DNA of 64,000 nucleotides from Rhodospirillales bacterium (GTDB taxonomy: Bacteria; Pseudomonadota; Alphaproteobacteria; Acetobacterales; Acetobacteraceae). How positions within the stretch are numbered: position 1 is the first letter of the stretch; each line of letters opens with the position of its first letter. The notes under the pieces are model-generated. The model saw nothing but the letters and a program-made list of their open reading frames with translations. It searched no databases and had not been told where the DNA came from. Below are positions 45,434 through 54,141 of this stretch, piece after piece. The stretch is from contig JANXSM010000120.1 in NCBI GenBank assembly GCA_025352665.1, positions 39,064 through 103,063 of the forward strand. Direction: 5' to 3'. Position numbers and translations under genes: made by a program.

Positions 45434-46318
45434 TCATGGTGCATAGAAATATTGGATCTTGCCGGTATAGGCAGACCATTTATCGATGGTGGCAGTGCCA
45501 TAATAGCTCATCAGCTTCTGATATGTGCCATCGGCCGACATGGCGGACAGCGCTGCCACCACTGCATTGGCGATCTTGATATCAGCGGTTGCGAAGGCCG
45601 CTGGTGAGCCTGGGAGCAGCCCGGTCACGGCTTTGGTGAACTGCCCCTGCTTCTCATAATACGTGCCGATCGCGTCGCTTGCGAACACCGCATCGATCTG
45701 CCCCGCGCGCAGTGCTTGGAACACGTCGCCATAGGTGTTGAACACCCTGATATCCATCGACGCCAACCCGGCTTTCACCTGCTCGTCGTTCATGTTTCGC
45801 AGGGTTTTCTCCTCGAAGCCTGCAATCTCGACGCCGACGATCTTGCCGGCCAGATCCTTCGGCGTTTTGAACGCTTTTGGGTTGCCAGAAGCTGTGATCA
45901 ATCCAAGAGAGTTAACGCTATAAGGCACCAACTGCATAATCTTTGCGCGGGCTTCGGTAAAGAAGAGTCCAGTGTTGATCATGTCCCAACGCTTCGTCTG
46001 CAGGCCAGGAATCTGCACCTCGAACTGCACATTCATATAGTCAGGCTTGAGACAGAGGCGACGGGCGATCTCGTTGCCGAAGTCAACGTTCATGCCAACG
46101 ATTGCCCCCGACTTGTCGATAGAGGCAGTCGGCGGAATGGTCGCATTGATCGACATGGTCAGCGTGCCTGGTTTGACCAGCGGAAGATCCTTGCCTTCGG
46201 GCAAGCAGGTCACCGGTGCCGTGGAAGGTGGCACCGTCGAGGTCTGGGCCATCGCAGTGCCGGTCATAAGCGCCAGGCCGATCGCTAGAATGGTCGTGCA
46301 TCTTTGTGTCTTCGGCAT
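45434..46318 (-). CDS. Amino acid ABC transporter substrate-binding protein (family 3)
   Basis: 294 residues with a clear signal peptide (ILAIGLALMTGTAMAQ, cleavage near residue 25). The SBP_bac_3 body follows: GTLTMSINATIPPTASID, GMNVDFGNEIARRLCLKPDYM and AGKIVGVEIAGFEEKTL, with YGDVFQALRAGQIDAVFASD. It captures a polar amino acid or derivative in the periplasm. It is the first gene of the minus-strand transporter group unless the M20-like gene 11 bases upstream heads the operon, which the spacing suggests. Confidence 0.93.
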   Translation of the reverse strand: MPKTQRCTTILAIGLALMTGTAMAQTSTVPPSTAPVTCLPEGKDLPLVKPGTLTMSINATIPPTASIDKSGAIVGMNVDFGNEIARRLCLKPDYMNVQFEVQIPGLQTKRWDMINTGLFFTEARAKIMQLVPYSVNSLGLITASGNPKAFKTPKDLAGKIVGVEIAGFEEKTLRNMNDEQVKAGLASMDIRVFNTYGDVFQALRAGQIDAVFASDAIGTYYEKQGQFTKAVTGLLPGSPAAFATADIKIANAVVAALSAMSADGTYQKLMSYYGTATIDKWSAYTGKIQYFYAP

Positions 46319-46329
46319 TGTTGAGGCTC

Positions 46330-47640
46330 CTATGGGGCGCGAGTCCAGTTGACGATGATAGAGGCCGTCACCTTTATCATCTTGATGTAGTCTTCAACAT
46401 CGACCCATTCGTCGGTTTGGCCGATCTGGGTCAGATCGCCGCAGAACGGGCCAAGCCCCACGGTCGGGATGCCTTTCTGAACGATGGGATTGCGGATGTC
46501 GCTCGAGGTGTGCATTGGGTTGACTGAGGGTTTGACCCCGGTCACGGCCGTCACGGCACCGCTGACTACCTCGTACAACGGGTGGTCCTCCGCGATTTCC
46601 ATGCCGGTGACGCCGGAGATCCACTCCACGGTTGGCGGGTGGTCCCGCAACCAATCGTCGCCGGCGCAGGCGGTTTCGATGGTCGCGATGATCTGTGCCT
46701 GCACATCCTCCATACGCTCGGTCGGCGGGAAGGAGACGGCCCAACCGATAATGCAGGTGCGGTGTAATCGGCTGTATTTCTGGTTTTGGCCAACGACGAT
46801 GTTTGAAACCTGAATGTTGGTGGAGCGTCCGACAGCAGCTTGTAGTCGGGGGTGGCAAACCTCTGCGCCCCGCTTTTCGTCCAGCGCTTTGAGGGCGCTG
46901 TAGAGCACGAAGCCCTTGTCCAGCGGATTTATCGCCAGGTGCGCGAATGCGGTGTGCCCGGGCTCGGTGGTGGGTGGTTTCTGGCCCAGGACGGTAATGC
47001 AGAATTCCAGCTGCCCGGAGGCGAAAGCCTTGATCTCGTTAAGTCCGACGCCGGACTCTGCGGGATGCAGGTAGACCGCAGCATCCGCAGTAAACCCTTG
47101 GCTCATGATCGCGGCAACACCGCGCGCATGCCGTTTGCTCGGCGTGCTTGCCATAATAACTGTGCCACCTGGCATGACGCCTGCTTTCGCAACGGCGGCC
47201 ATCGCGCACACGCCTGCAGCCACACCGAGTAGATCGTCTGCGACCCCCCAGCCGTACAAACGACCATCCTCGACAATTCCGTCGAATGGATTGTGTTTCC
47301 ACTTTTCGGTCGCGTTGACTGGCTCGCTGTCTGGGTGTGCGAACAGGATCAGGCTGCGGCCGCTGCCGTCGCCAGGAAGGCTTCCGACGACCGACGAGCG
47401 CTGCCCCTCGGCAATGACACCATTGGCCGCGAATTCTCCCACCAGCGGAACATCGGCCGGCGCATAGGCAATATTTTCAACCTTGGCGCCGATTGCTGCG
47501 AGACGTTCGGACACGATCGCCTGGACCGCGTCTTCCCCCGCGCGCTGTGCTGCGATCAAGGCGCGCAGAAAATCGATTTCGGCTGTCCGGTTCTGTTCCA
47601 CCAGGGCAACCACGTCGTTCAGTCCGGCTGCCATCTTCAT
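46330..47640 (-). CDS. M20 family metallopeptidase-like protein with altered active site
   Basis: 436 residues, related to acetylornithine/succinyl-diaminopimelate deacylases. The first metal His is in LILFAHPDSEPVN and the bridging Asp in YGWGVADDLLG. After that, the catalytic Glu-Glu pair usual about 35 residues later is replaced (VIMASTPSKRHARGV), and the C-terminal metal His is replaced by Gly-Gln in IGQTDEWVDV. The dimerisation domain (GHTAFAHLAINPLDKG) is intact. It may therefore use different chemistry or be a non-hydrolytic binding protein. Its place upstream of the amino acid importer suggests a role in handling the imported compound, for instance an acylated amino acid. Start is ATG 47640 or 47634. 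Confidence 0.85.
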   Translation of the reverse strand: MKMAAGLNDVVALVEQNRTAEIDFLRALIAAQRAGEDAVQAIVSERLAAIGAKVENIAYAPADVPLVGEFAANGVIAEGQRSSVVGSLPGDGSGRSLILFAHPDSEPVNATEKWKHNPFDGIVEDGRLYGWGVADDLLGVAAGVCAMAAVAKAGVMPGGTVIMASTPSKRHARGVAAIMSQGFTADAAVYLHPAESGVGLNEIKAFASGQLEFCITVLGQKPPTTEPGHTAFAHLAINPLDKGFVLYSALKALDEKRGAEVCHPRLQAAVGRSTNIQVSNIVVGQNQKYSRLHRTCIIGWAVSFPPTERMEDVQAQIIATIETACAGDDWLRDHPPTVEWISGVTGMEIAEDHPLYEVVSGAVTAVTGVKPSVNPMHTSSDIRNPIVQKGIPTVGLGPFCGDLTQIGQTDEWVDVEDYIKMIKVTASIIVNWTRAP

Positions 47641-47778
47641 CCTCCGTCAGAGCGAGCATCCTAGCAATTACCATACCAGTCACAAGTCGCAACTTTGCCA
47701 CCACTTGATTGATGACGACACCCAGAGCACTTTCTTCTTGCGGCACCACATCGGGGTCGCCAGCAGTAAGGCTCCGGC

Positions 47779-48669
47779 ATGAAGAAGTTTCGCGGCACCT
47801 TCACCGTCACCATCACCCCGTTCGACACCTCAGGCGTGCTGGACACCGATGCCCTTAAGCGCTTTGTGGAATGGCAGATCGCCGAGGGCATTCACGGCCT
47901 CATCCCGCTCGGCTCCACCGGAGAGTTCCTGTCGCTGTCCAACGACGAAACGACCGCCGTCGCCGAAACCACCATCCAGGCTGCCGCAGGCCGCGTGCCG
48001 GTCATCGTCGGCACTGGCGCGGAGGACACGCGCGAGGTGGTGCGGCGCTCGCGCGAGGCGGAACGGCTGGGGGCGGACGGGGTGATGATCATCCCCCCTT
48101 TCTACAGTACTCCAACCGAAGACGAGCTCTACCACCACTACAAGACCGCGGCCGACGCGATTGGCATTCCCGTCATGATCTACAACAACCCAGCGGTCAC
48201 CAATGTCGACCTGACACCATCGATTGTGGCGCGGCTGTCGACCATCGAAGGCTGCAAGTACATCAAGGAATCGACGCTCGAGATCCTGCGGGTGCGCGAC
48301 ATTATTCGCCTGTGCGGCGACCGGCTGACGGTGTTCGGTGGCGTGCTTGGTTTCGAGTCTTTTGTCGAGGGCGCTGAAGGCTGGGTAGCGGTCGCGTCCA
48401 ACGTCGCCCCGGGGCCGATGGCGCGGCTGTTCGAGCTGGTGGCCGACGAGGGCAACATTCCCAAGGCCCGCGCGCTATATCTGCACTGGCTGCCGATCAT
48501 CGAGGCGGTGTTTGGCCCATATTTCGTGGGCGGCACCAAGTCGCTGCTCAACCACATGGGATTCGGCGCTGGCGACCCGCGGCCGCCGCGCCTGCCGATC
48601 CCAGCACCGCTCGACGCCGACATGGCAGCACTGGTCAAGCGGTTCGGCCTGCGCTTCCCGGCGATCTGA
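47779..48669 (+). CDS. DapA-superfamily lyase, possibly pyrroline-hydroxycarboxylate deaminase
   Basis: 296 residues, TIM-barrel of the dihydrodipicolinate synthase/N-acetylneuraminate lyase superfamily. Seen are LIPLGSTGEFLSLS (substrate carboxylate loop), YNNPAVTNVDLTP and the Schiff-base Lys in CKYIKESTLEI. The gene is coupled (TGATG) to a dehydrogenase that looks like D-hydroxyproline dehydrogenase. In bacterial hydroxyproline breakdown a DapA-family enzyme deaminates the dehydrogenase product to 2-oxoglutarate semialdehyde, so I infer this role. An ordinary lysine-pathway DapA is less likely in this setting. No hydroxyproline epimerase is in the window. Confidence 0.85.
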   Translation: MKKFRGTFTVTITPFDTSGVLDTDALKRFVEWQIAEGIHGLIPLGSTGEFLSLSNDETTAVAETTIQAAAGRVPVIVGTGAEDTREVVRRSREAERLGADGVMIIPPFYSTPTEDELYHHYKTAADAIGIPVMIYNNPAVTNVDLTPSIVARLSTIEGCKYIKESTLEILRVRDIIRLCGDRLTVFGGVLGFESFVEGAEGWVAVASNVAPGPMARLFELVADEGNIPKARALYLHWLPIIEAVFGPYFVGGTKSLLNHMGFGAGDPRPPRLPIPAPLDADMAALVKRFGLRFPAI

Positions 48670-51554
48670 TGCGCCTTGTTGCGGCCTCCGAGCGGATCGC
48701 GTTGCGTATAGACGGGGCGATGGTGGAAGCATCTGCCGGCGATACAGTGGCGGCAGCCATGTTCGCGCATGGGATAATCCCACGCGTCATGGGCGTGAAC
48801 GGGATGGAGCGCGGGGCGTTCTGCGGCATGGGGGTTTGCCAGGACTGCCTGGTGACCATCAACCGTCGCGGCGGCCAGCGCGCTTGCCTGACGCAGGTGG
48901 TTGCGGGCATGGACGTGCGGCGAAGCGGCGCTGCGAGGCCCGCCCTGGCTGATCTGACGGAGTTGGCACCGCTGCCGGGAGCGGCCCTCCCAGACGAGCA
49001 CGTCGACGTCGTGGTGGTCGGCGCAGGCCCGGCCGGGATGGCGGCTTCTCTGGCCGCGGCCCAGGCCGGGTTGCGGGTGCGCCTCGTTGATGAACGCCCC
49101 AAGCCTGGTGGCCAGTTCTTCAAACAACCTGCCGGCGCGGCCCTGCCGAGTGATGGCCAGTTTCGAGACGGCGCTGCTCTCATCGCGCGCGTGCGGGCCG
49201 CCGGGGTCGAGCTTTGGTCCGGCACATCCGTGTGGGCGGCCTTTCGTAATGCGGACGGTGCCGGCGAACTCGGTCTCATGCGCGAAGGTTCGGCCTCACG
49301 TCTCGGTTTCGGGATCCTTGTGGTCGCCACTGGTGCCTATGAGCTACCGCAGTCAGTGCCAGGGTGGACGCTGCCGGGAGTAATGACTACCGGCGCGTGT
49401 CAAACCTTGTTGCGCAGCCACGGCGTGGCGCCGGGGCGAAATGTGCTGTTTGCCGGCAATGGCCCGCTGCATGTGCAAACAGCCATGGAATTGCTCCGCG
49501 CCGGCGGCCGTGTTGCCGCCCTGGCCGACACGGCAGCGCCGTTCAGCCGGCCGCGGGCGATGTTCGACATGCTCGTAGCGAACCCGCGGCTGGCCGCGGC
49601 GGGCGTGGCTTCGCTCGCACGGCTGCGGCTGGCCGGCGTCCCGATCCTTTGGCGCCATGCCTTGCGTCGCCTGGAAGGGCAGGGGCGTGTGGAGGTGGCA
49701 GTGCTTGCTCCGATCGGACCGACCGGTACTTTTGCCGAGGGCAGCGACGTGAGTTTTGCCATTGACGCCGCTTGCCTCGGCGTTGGGTTTGCCCCGTCAT
49801 CTGAACTGCCGCGCCTGCTCGGCTGCGCGCACGACGTGCCCGCCGGATTTGGCATAGCACAGGTTCGACGCGATGATGATGGCGCAACCTCGCTTGCCGA
49901 CGTGTACGTGGTGGGAGAAGCCGGCGGCTTCGGGGGTGCGCAGATCGCTTTGGCGCAAGGTCATCGTGCAGGTCTTGCGATTGCCCGCCGCGCGGGGCGT
50001 GCGGCCCCCGCACCCGATGCGGCGCCGCTGCGTCGGGCGCGCTCGTTCCAGGCAGCCCTCTGGTCCGCGTTTGCTGCGCCGGTGATGGCCCCGTGTGATC
50101 CAGAAACGATCATTTGTCGTTGTGAAAGCCTCACACTCGGCCACCTCAGAAGCGTGGCGCAGGATCAGGCTGTCAATGACATCGCCACGCTGAAGCGCCT
50201 GACCCGCGCTGGCATGGGGCGGTGCCAAGGCCGGTATTGCGCCCATCACCTGGCCGACATCATCGGCGCTCCGCCACGTGGCGAGCAGGATCTCCTGGCG
50301 CCCCAGGTGCCGTTGAAACCCGTGCCGCTTGCAGCATTGGCCGTTGAAAAACCCGAGTGGGGCGGCCACCGCCGCTCCATGCTGCCGGATGACCGGATGC
50401 CCGATGGCGAACCTCTGCCCCTGAGCGAGGCGCCCACCGTGGTGATCGGTGCCGGGATCATGGGCTTGAGCACCGCGTATTTTCTGGCCAAGGCCGGGCA
50501 CGAGGTCGTGGTCATCGATGCAGGCCGTCCCAATGCCATGGCTTCCGGCGGCAATGCGGGCAGCCTGCATGTGCAGCTGCTGTCATTCGACTTCGGCACC
50601 AAGGCAGAAGCAGGCGGTTCGCCCGCCGCCCGCACGTTGGCATTGCAGCGAGACTCTGTTGCAATGTGGCAGCAGCTGGAGCGCGACACCGGCCAGGATT
50701 TCGAAATTCGCATCACCGGCGGTGTCATGGTGGCCGAGACGGAGTACGAGTTGCGCTTTCTCGATGCCAAGGCGACGTTGGAGCGGGCGCAGGGCATCGA
50801 CACTTCGGTGATTACAGCATCGGATCTCGCGCGGCTCGAACCGCATCTGTCGGCCCGGATGCTGGGTGCGGCCTATTGTCCGCAGGAGGGCAAGATCAAT
50901 CCGTTGGTGGCCACCCAGGGCATTCTCGATGCAGCAAAAGCCGCAGGGGCGCGCGTGTTCGACCAGACCAGCCTGCGACGCATCGAACCCACCGCAAAGG
51001 GCTTCATGCTGCACACAAATCGCGGCAGCATCACCGCAGGGCGCATCGTCAATGCCGCCGGCGCATTCGCATCGCGTGTCGGCGCGATGCTGGATCATGA
51101 GGTGCCTGTGTTCGGGGCACCGCTTCAGATGATCGTCACCGAGGCGGTGGCCCCGATGCTGCGTGGACTGGTGGCCCATGCCGATCGGCACCTCACGCTC
51201 AAGCAGGCCGCAAATGGCAACTTCATCATCGGCGGCGGCTGGACCGCAACGCTTGACCCCGTGCATCAGCGCCCGCGGCAGCTGCGCGAAAGCCTTGAAG
51301 GCAATCTGTGGGTCGCCCAACGCGTGATGCCGGCCTTGCGCAAGGTGCATGTGCTGCGGAGCTGGGCGGCGATGAACATCAACATCGACGGTGCACCGAT
51401 TCTCGGCGAACATCCGGCCCAGCGCGGGTTCTTCAATGCCGTGTCGTCGAATGGCTATACGCTTGGCCCGATGGTCGGACGCATCACCGCTGACCTGATC
51501 CTGCGCGGTCGCACCGATCGCGACATTGCGGGCTTCGGGATCGACCGTTTCTGA
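48669..51554 (+). CDS. Triple-domain FAD/[2Fe-2S] amino acid dehydrogenase (fused alpha, beta and gamma subunits)
   Basis: 961 residues. Residues 1-85 form a small [2Fe-2S] domain (C52, C57, C60, C73 in GAFCGMGVCQDC and ACLTQV). Residues about 110-445 are a Pyr_redox FAD domain (VVVVGAGPAGMAASLA). Residues about 478-530 are a BFD-like [2Fe-2S] site (C483, C485, C519, C524). Residues about 588-955 are a DadA/sarcosine-oxidase-beta-like FAD domain (VVIGAGIMGLSTAYFLAKAG). Opine oxidases, cyanide-forming HcnABC and D-hydroxyproline dehydrogenases have these as three separate chains; here they are one. It would oxidise a D-amino or secondary amino acid and pass electrons to quinone. The linker 535-588 is Pro-rich. 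The substrate is inferred from the neighbours. Confidence 0.88.
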   Translation: MRLVAASERIALRIDGAMVEASAGDTVAAAMFAHGIIPRVMGVNGMERGAFCGMGVCQDCLVTINRRGGQRACLTQVVAGMDVRRSGAARPALADLTELAPLPGAALPDEHVDVVVVGAGPAGMAASLAAAQAGLRVRLVDERPKPGGQFFKQPAGAALPSDGQFRDGAALIARVRAAGVELWSGTSVWAAFRNADGAGELGLMREGSASRLGFGILVVATGAYELPQSVPGWTLPGVMTTGACQTLLRSHGVAPGRNVLFAGNGPLHVQTAMELLRAGGRVAALADTAAPFSRPRAMFDMLVANPRLAAAGVASLARLRLAGVPILWRHALRRLEGQGRVEVAVLAPIGPTGTFAEGSDVSFAIDAACLGVGFAPSSELPRLLGCAHDVPAGFGIAQVRRDDDGATSLADVYVVGEAGGFGGAQIALAQGHRAGLAIARRAGRAAPAPDAAPLRRARSFQAALWSAFAAPVMAPCDPETIICRCESLTLGHLRSVAQDQAVNDIATLKRLTRAGMGRCQGRYCAHHLADIIGAPPRGEQDLLAPQVPLKPVPLAALAVEKPEWGGHRRSMLPDDRMPDGEPLPLSEAPTVVIGAGIMGLSTAYFLAKAGHEVVVIDAGRPNAMASGGNAGSLHVQLLSFDFGTKAEAGGSPAARTLALQRDSVAMWQQLERDTGQDFEIRITGGVMVAETEYELRFLDAKATLERAQGIDTSVITASDLARLEPHLSARMLGAAYCPQEGKINPLVATQGILDAAKAAGARVFDQTSLRRIEPTAKGFMLHTNRGSITAGRIVNAAGAFASRVGAMLDHEVPVFGAPLQMIVTEAVAPMLRGLVAHADRHLTLKQAANGNFIIGGGWTATLDPVHQRPRQLRESLEGNLWVAQRVMPALRKVHVLRSWAAMNINIDGAPILGEHPAQRGFFNAVSSNGYTLGPMVGRITADLILRGRTDRDIAGFGIDRF

Positions 51555-52952
51555 TCAGCCGGCCAATGGCGCGCCCGGATGCGTCATATCCGCCGGCACC
51601 ACCCAGCGATCGAAATCATCCGCCGACACGAAGCCGAGCTTCTCGCCGGCCTGTTTCAGCGTGATGTTTTCAGCCAAGGCCAGCTTGGAGATCTTGACCG
51701 CCTTGTCGTAGCCAATATGAGGGTTCAACGCCGTCACCAGCATCAGCGATTTCGCGAGATTCTCTGCGAGCCGTTCATGGTTGGGCTCCAACAGATCGAC
51801 CATGTGGTAGGCAAAACTTTCCGAAGCGTCCGCCAGCAATGCCACAGACTGCAGCACGTTATGAATAATCAGCGGCTTGAACACGTTGAGTTCCAGAAAG
51901 CTCTGTGCGGCACCGATCGTGACCGCGACGTTGTTGCCCATAACCTGGGCACAGACCATCGTCAGCGCTTCGCACTGCGTGGGATTGGTCTTGCCTGGCA
52001 TGATCGAGGAGGTGAGACCGTCGGCCGGTATGATCAGCTCCGAAAACCCGGCCCGTGGACCGGAGCCAAGCAGCCGGATATCATTGCCCAGCTTGGTAAG
52101 CGATACCGCAATGACGTTGAGTGCCCCGGACAGCTCGACGAACACGTCATGCGCGCCCATCCCCTCGAACTTGTTGACGTTCGGTGTGAACGCATAGCGC
52201 GTGAGCGCTGAAATCCGCAGGCAGAACCGCACGTCAAAATCCGGAGCGCGGTTGAGGCCGGACCCAACGGCCGTGCCGCCCTGCGGCAAAGCCAACAGTC
52301 GCCCCATCACTGAGTCAAGCCTGCCAATACCGAGTTCGACCTGGCGGGCCCAGGCCGCGAATTCCTGGCCGAGCGTTACAGGCACCGCATCCATCATGTG
52401 CGTTCGGCCAATCTTGACGATCGAATCCCACTGCTCGGCACGTGCGGCTAGACTTTTATGAAGTACGCCCAACGCGGGCACCAGTCGCGATTGCACCGCC
52501 TCCACCGCCGCCACATGCATCACCGTCGGGAAGCTGTCGTTGGAAGATTGGCTGCAGTTGACATGATCGTTCGGGTGGACCGGGCTGCGCGTACCGAGCT
52601 TCTGTCCCAGCATCTCGTTGGCACGATTGGAAATGACCTCATTGGCATTCATATTGGTCTGCGTGCCGGAGCCGGTCTGCCAGACCGGTAACGGAAAGTC
52701 CGCATCGCGCTTGCCGTCGATGACCTCCTGAGCAGCCGAGATCACCGCCTGGGCGATATCAGGGGGTAGCGCGCCCTGTTCGAGATTGGCCTCGGCGGCG
52801 GCGCGTTTCTGCAGGCCTAGGGCGCGGATAAGGGCTGGGGGAAACCGCTCCGTGCCAATACGGAACAGCAATCGTGCGCGTTCCGTCTGCGGTCCCCAAT
52901 AACGGTCGTCATCGATCTCGACAGAGCCCAGGCTGTCCGTTTCACGGCGCAT
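51555..52952 (-). CDS. fumC: Class II fumarate hydratase
   Basis: 465 residues, interconverting fumarate and malate. Superfamily signature SSIMPGKTNPTQCEAL is intact, and other blocks match FumC: KWQTGSGTQTN-type region (seen as PVWQTGSGTQTNMNANEV), HPNDHVNCSQSSNDSFPTVMH and IGRTHMMDAVPVTLGQEF. ATG 52952 (MRRETDSLGSVEIDDDRYWG) gives the standard N-terminus; an open frame reaches 52991. Its stop abuts the stop of the convergent dehydrogenase gene with no gap. Confidence 0.95.
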   Translation of the reverse strand: MRRETDSLGSVEIDDDRYWGPQTERARLLFRIGTERFPPALIRALGLQKRAAAEANLEQGALPPDIAQAVISAAQEVIDGKRDADFPLPVWQTGSGTQTNMNANEVISNRANEMLGQKLGTRSPVHPNDHVNCSQSSNDSFPTVMHVAAVEAVQSRLVPALGVLHKSLAARAEQWDSIVKIGRTHMMDAVPVTLGQEFAAWARQVELGIGRLDSVMGRLLALPQGGTAVGSGLNRAPDFDVRFCLRISALTRYAFTPNVNKFEGMGAHDVFVELSGALNVIAVSLTKLGNDIRLLGSGPRAGFSELIIPADGLTSSIMPGKTNPTQCEALTMVCAQVMGNNVAVTIGAAQSFLELNVFKPLIIHNVLQSVALLADASESFAYHMVDLLEPNHERLAENLAKSLMLVTALNPHIGYDKAVKISKLALAENITLKQAGEKLGFVSADDFDRWVVPADMTHPGAPLAG

Positions 52953-52971
52953 CGCACTCTCCCCACATGCA

Positions 52972-53003
52972 TCGGGCGCCACGGCTCTCACTGCGGCGCC
53001 CGA
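52972..53003 (-). terminator. GC-rich hairpin downstream of the membrane-protein gene
   Basis: TCGGGCGCC and GGCGCCCGA form a perfect 9-bp stem with a 14-base loop between the stop of the membrane-protein gene and the fumC start. No T-run follows. It probably ends transcription from the gene at 53023-53931 or attenuates read-through into fumC. Confidence 0.5.
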
Positions 53004-53022
53004 ACACTTCTAGACGAGCCGC

Positions 53023-53931
53023 TTAGGTTTCGCGAGCCGCATGCACTTCGCTCTCGTCGCGCAGCTTGCCACCGAGGGCGGCGGCGGCAGACGCGATGAA
53101 TGCGCCGATCAACAAGGACAAGGCAGAGTAGATCGCAAGCTTGGCCGCTGCCGCACGGGCGGTGTCGGCTACCTGCTTCACCTTTGTCTCCACGGCTTTA
53201 ACGGAGCTCACGGCATCGTCCACGCGCTTCTCCGCATCTGGTTGAGCAACACCGGTGCGGGCCGAAATCATCTGCGCAAGGTAGGTGCGATCTTCCGGCG
53301 TCAGGTTGCCGGTGGTCGCAACGGTTGCCATGATGCGAGACGCCTGCTCGGCCGAGAACTGCATTGTGCCGGCATCAGGCTTGTCGGAGCGAAATAGGCG
53401 ATCGACGTAATATTGCGCCGCTGGATTTGAAGCGCCCGCCTGCGCCGCACCGCCGATTGCCTGTGCGCCACCCGCGACAACACCTGAGACCGCCTGCGCG
53501 CCGCCGCTGACCACTGCCGACACAGCCGACGTCATCACAACGATGCCGATCAGTGCGGCAACCGCCCAGGTCATCAGACCGTGCGCCGTGTCGCGAAAAA
53601 ACACCTCGTGACTGTGCACGCTGGCCCACTTGGTGCGCAGTCGGCCTGTAATGTAGCCGCCCATTCCCGAAGCGATCCACTGCACCACGACAAGCCAGAT
53701 CGCCGCTGTGACGGTGAGGGTCGTTGTCGAAATGCCAGTGTTGGACCAGGGCGAAACGGAGGACAGGCCGAAGCCCGCACCCAGCAGAGCGAGCACGACC
53801 GCAATGGACAGTGCGACGGCCGCACCGCCCAGAATCGCTGGCCAGCAGATGGCCGATGTTGATGATTCGACGTTGCCGCCCACATCGCCCGCAGGATCGT
53901 TGGGACGTCCCGAAAAAGGGTTGATGGTCAT
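53023..53931 (-). CDS. Integral membrane protein of unknown function
   Basis: 302 residues from ATG 53931. Membrane helices are visible at about 33-60 (AILGGAAVALSIAVVLALLGAGFGLS), 72-95, 125-150 (TWAVAALIGIVVMTSAVSAVV) and 265-290 (YSALSLLIGAFIASAAAALGG). Between them lie a Gly/Ala-rich stretch with repeated VSGGAQA/VAGGAQA units and a helical soluble segment (residues about 180-260). Similar proteins occur widely in alphaproteobacteria, without known function. It follows a 25-codon gene by 13 bases on the same strand, suggesting a two-gene operon. Confidence 0.75.
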   Translation of the reverse strand: MTINPFSGRPNDPAGDVGGNVESSTSAICWPAILGGAAVALSIAVVLALLGAGFGLSSVSPWSNTGISTTTLTVTAAIWLVVVQWIASGMGGYITGRLRTKWASVHSHEVFFRDTAHGLMTWAVAALIGIVVMTSAVSAVVSGGAQAVSGVVAGGAQAIGGAAQAGASNPAAQYYVDRLFRSDKPDAGTMQFSAEQASRIMATVATTGNLTPEDRTYLAQMISARTGVAQPDAEKRVDDAVSSVKAVETKVKQVADTARAAAAKLAIYSALSLLIGAFIASAAAALGGKLRDESEVHAARET

Positions 53932-53944
53932 TCCCGTTGTCCGC

Positions 53945-54022
53945 TCAGTGCCAGAGAAGGGCAAGAATGATGATGATGGGAATTGGTACGCCCAACAGCC
54001 ATAGCAGAATACCGCGACCCAT
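53945..54022 (-). CDS. 25-residue hydrophobic membrane peptide
   Basis: The peptide reads MGRGILLWLLGVPIPIIII, continuing LALLWH, then TGA. It is one membrane helix with a charged first turn and a central Pro-x-Pro. GGAGG lies six bases before the ATG, which is a strong ribosome site for such a short frame. Very similar peptides (MGRGILLWLLGIP type) recur in Rhizobiales and Acetobacteraceae next to membrane or stress genes, from general knowledge. It may pair with the membrane protein encoded 13 bases downstream. Function unknown. Confidence 0.7.
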   Translation of the reverse strand: MGRGILLWLLGVPIPIIIILALLWH

Positions 54023-54141
54023 TATTGCCTCCATTATTGCCAGTTATTCCCGACAACGATCTTGCGTGGTGAGGGTTCCAAGGCATTGGAACCAAAGGTC
54101 ATGTTGCCGGCTTGCGCCTTTGTGACAGAAGGAAACCGAGT

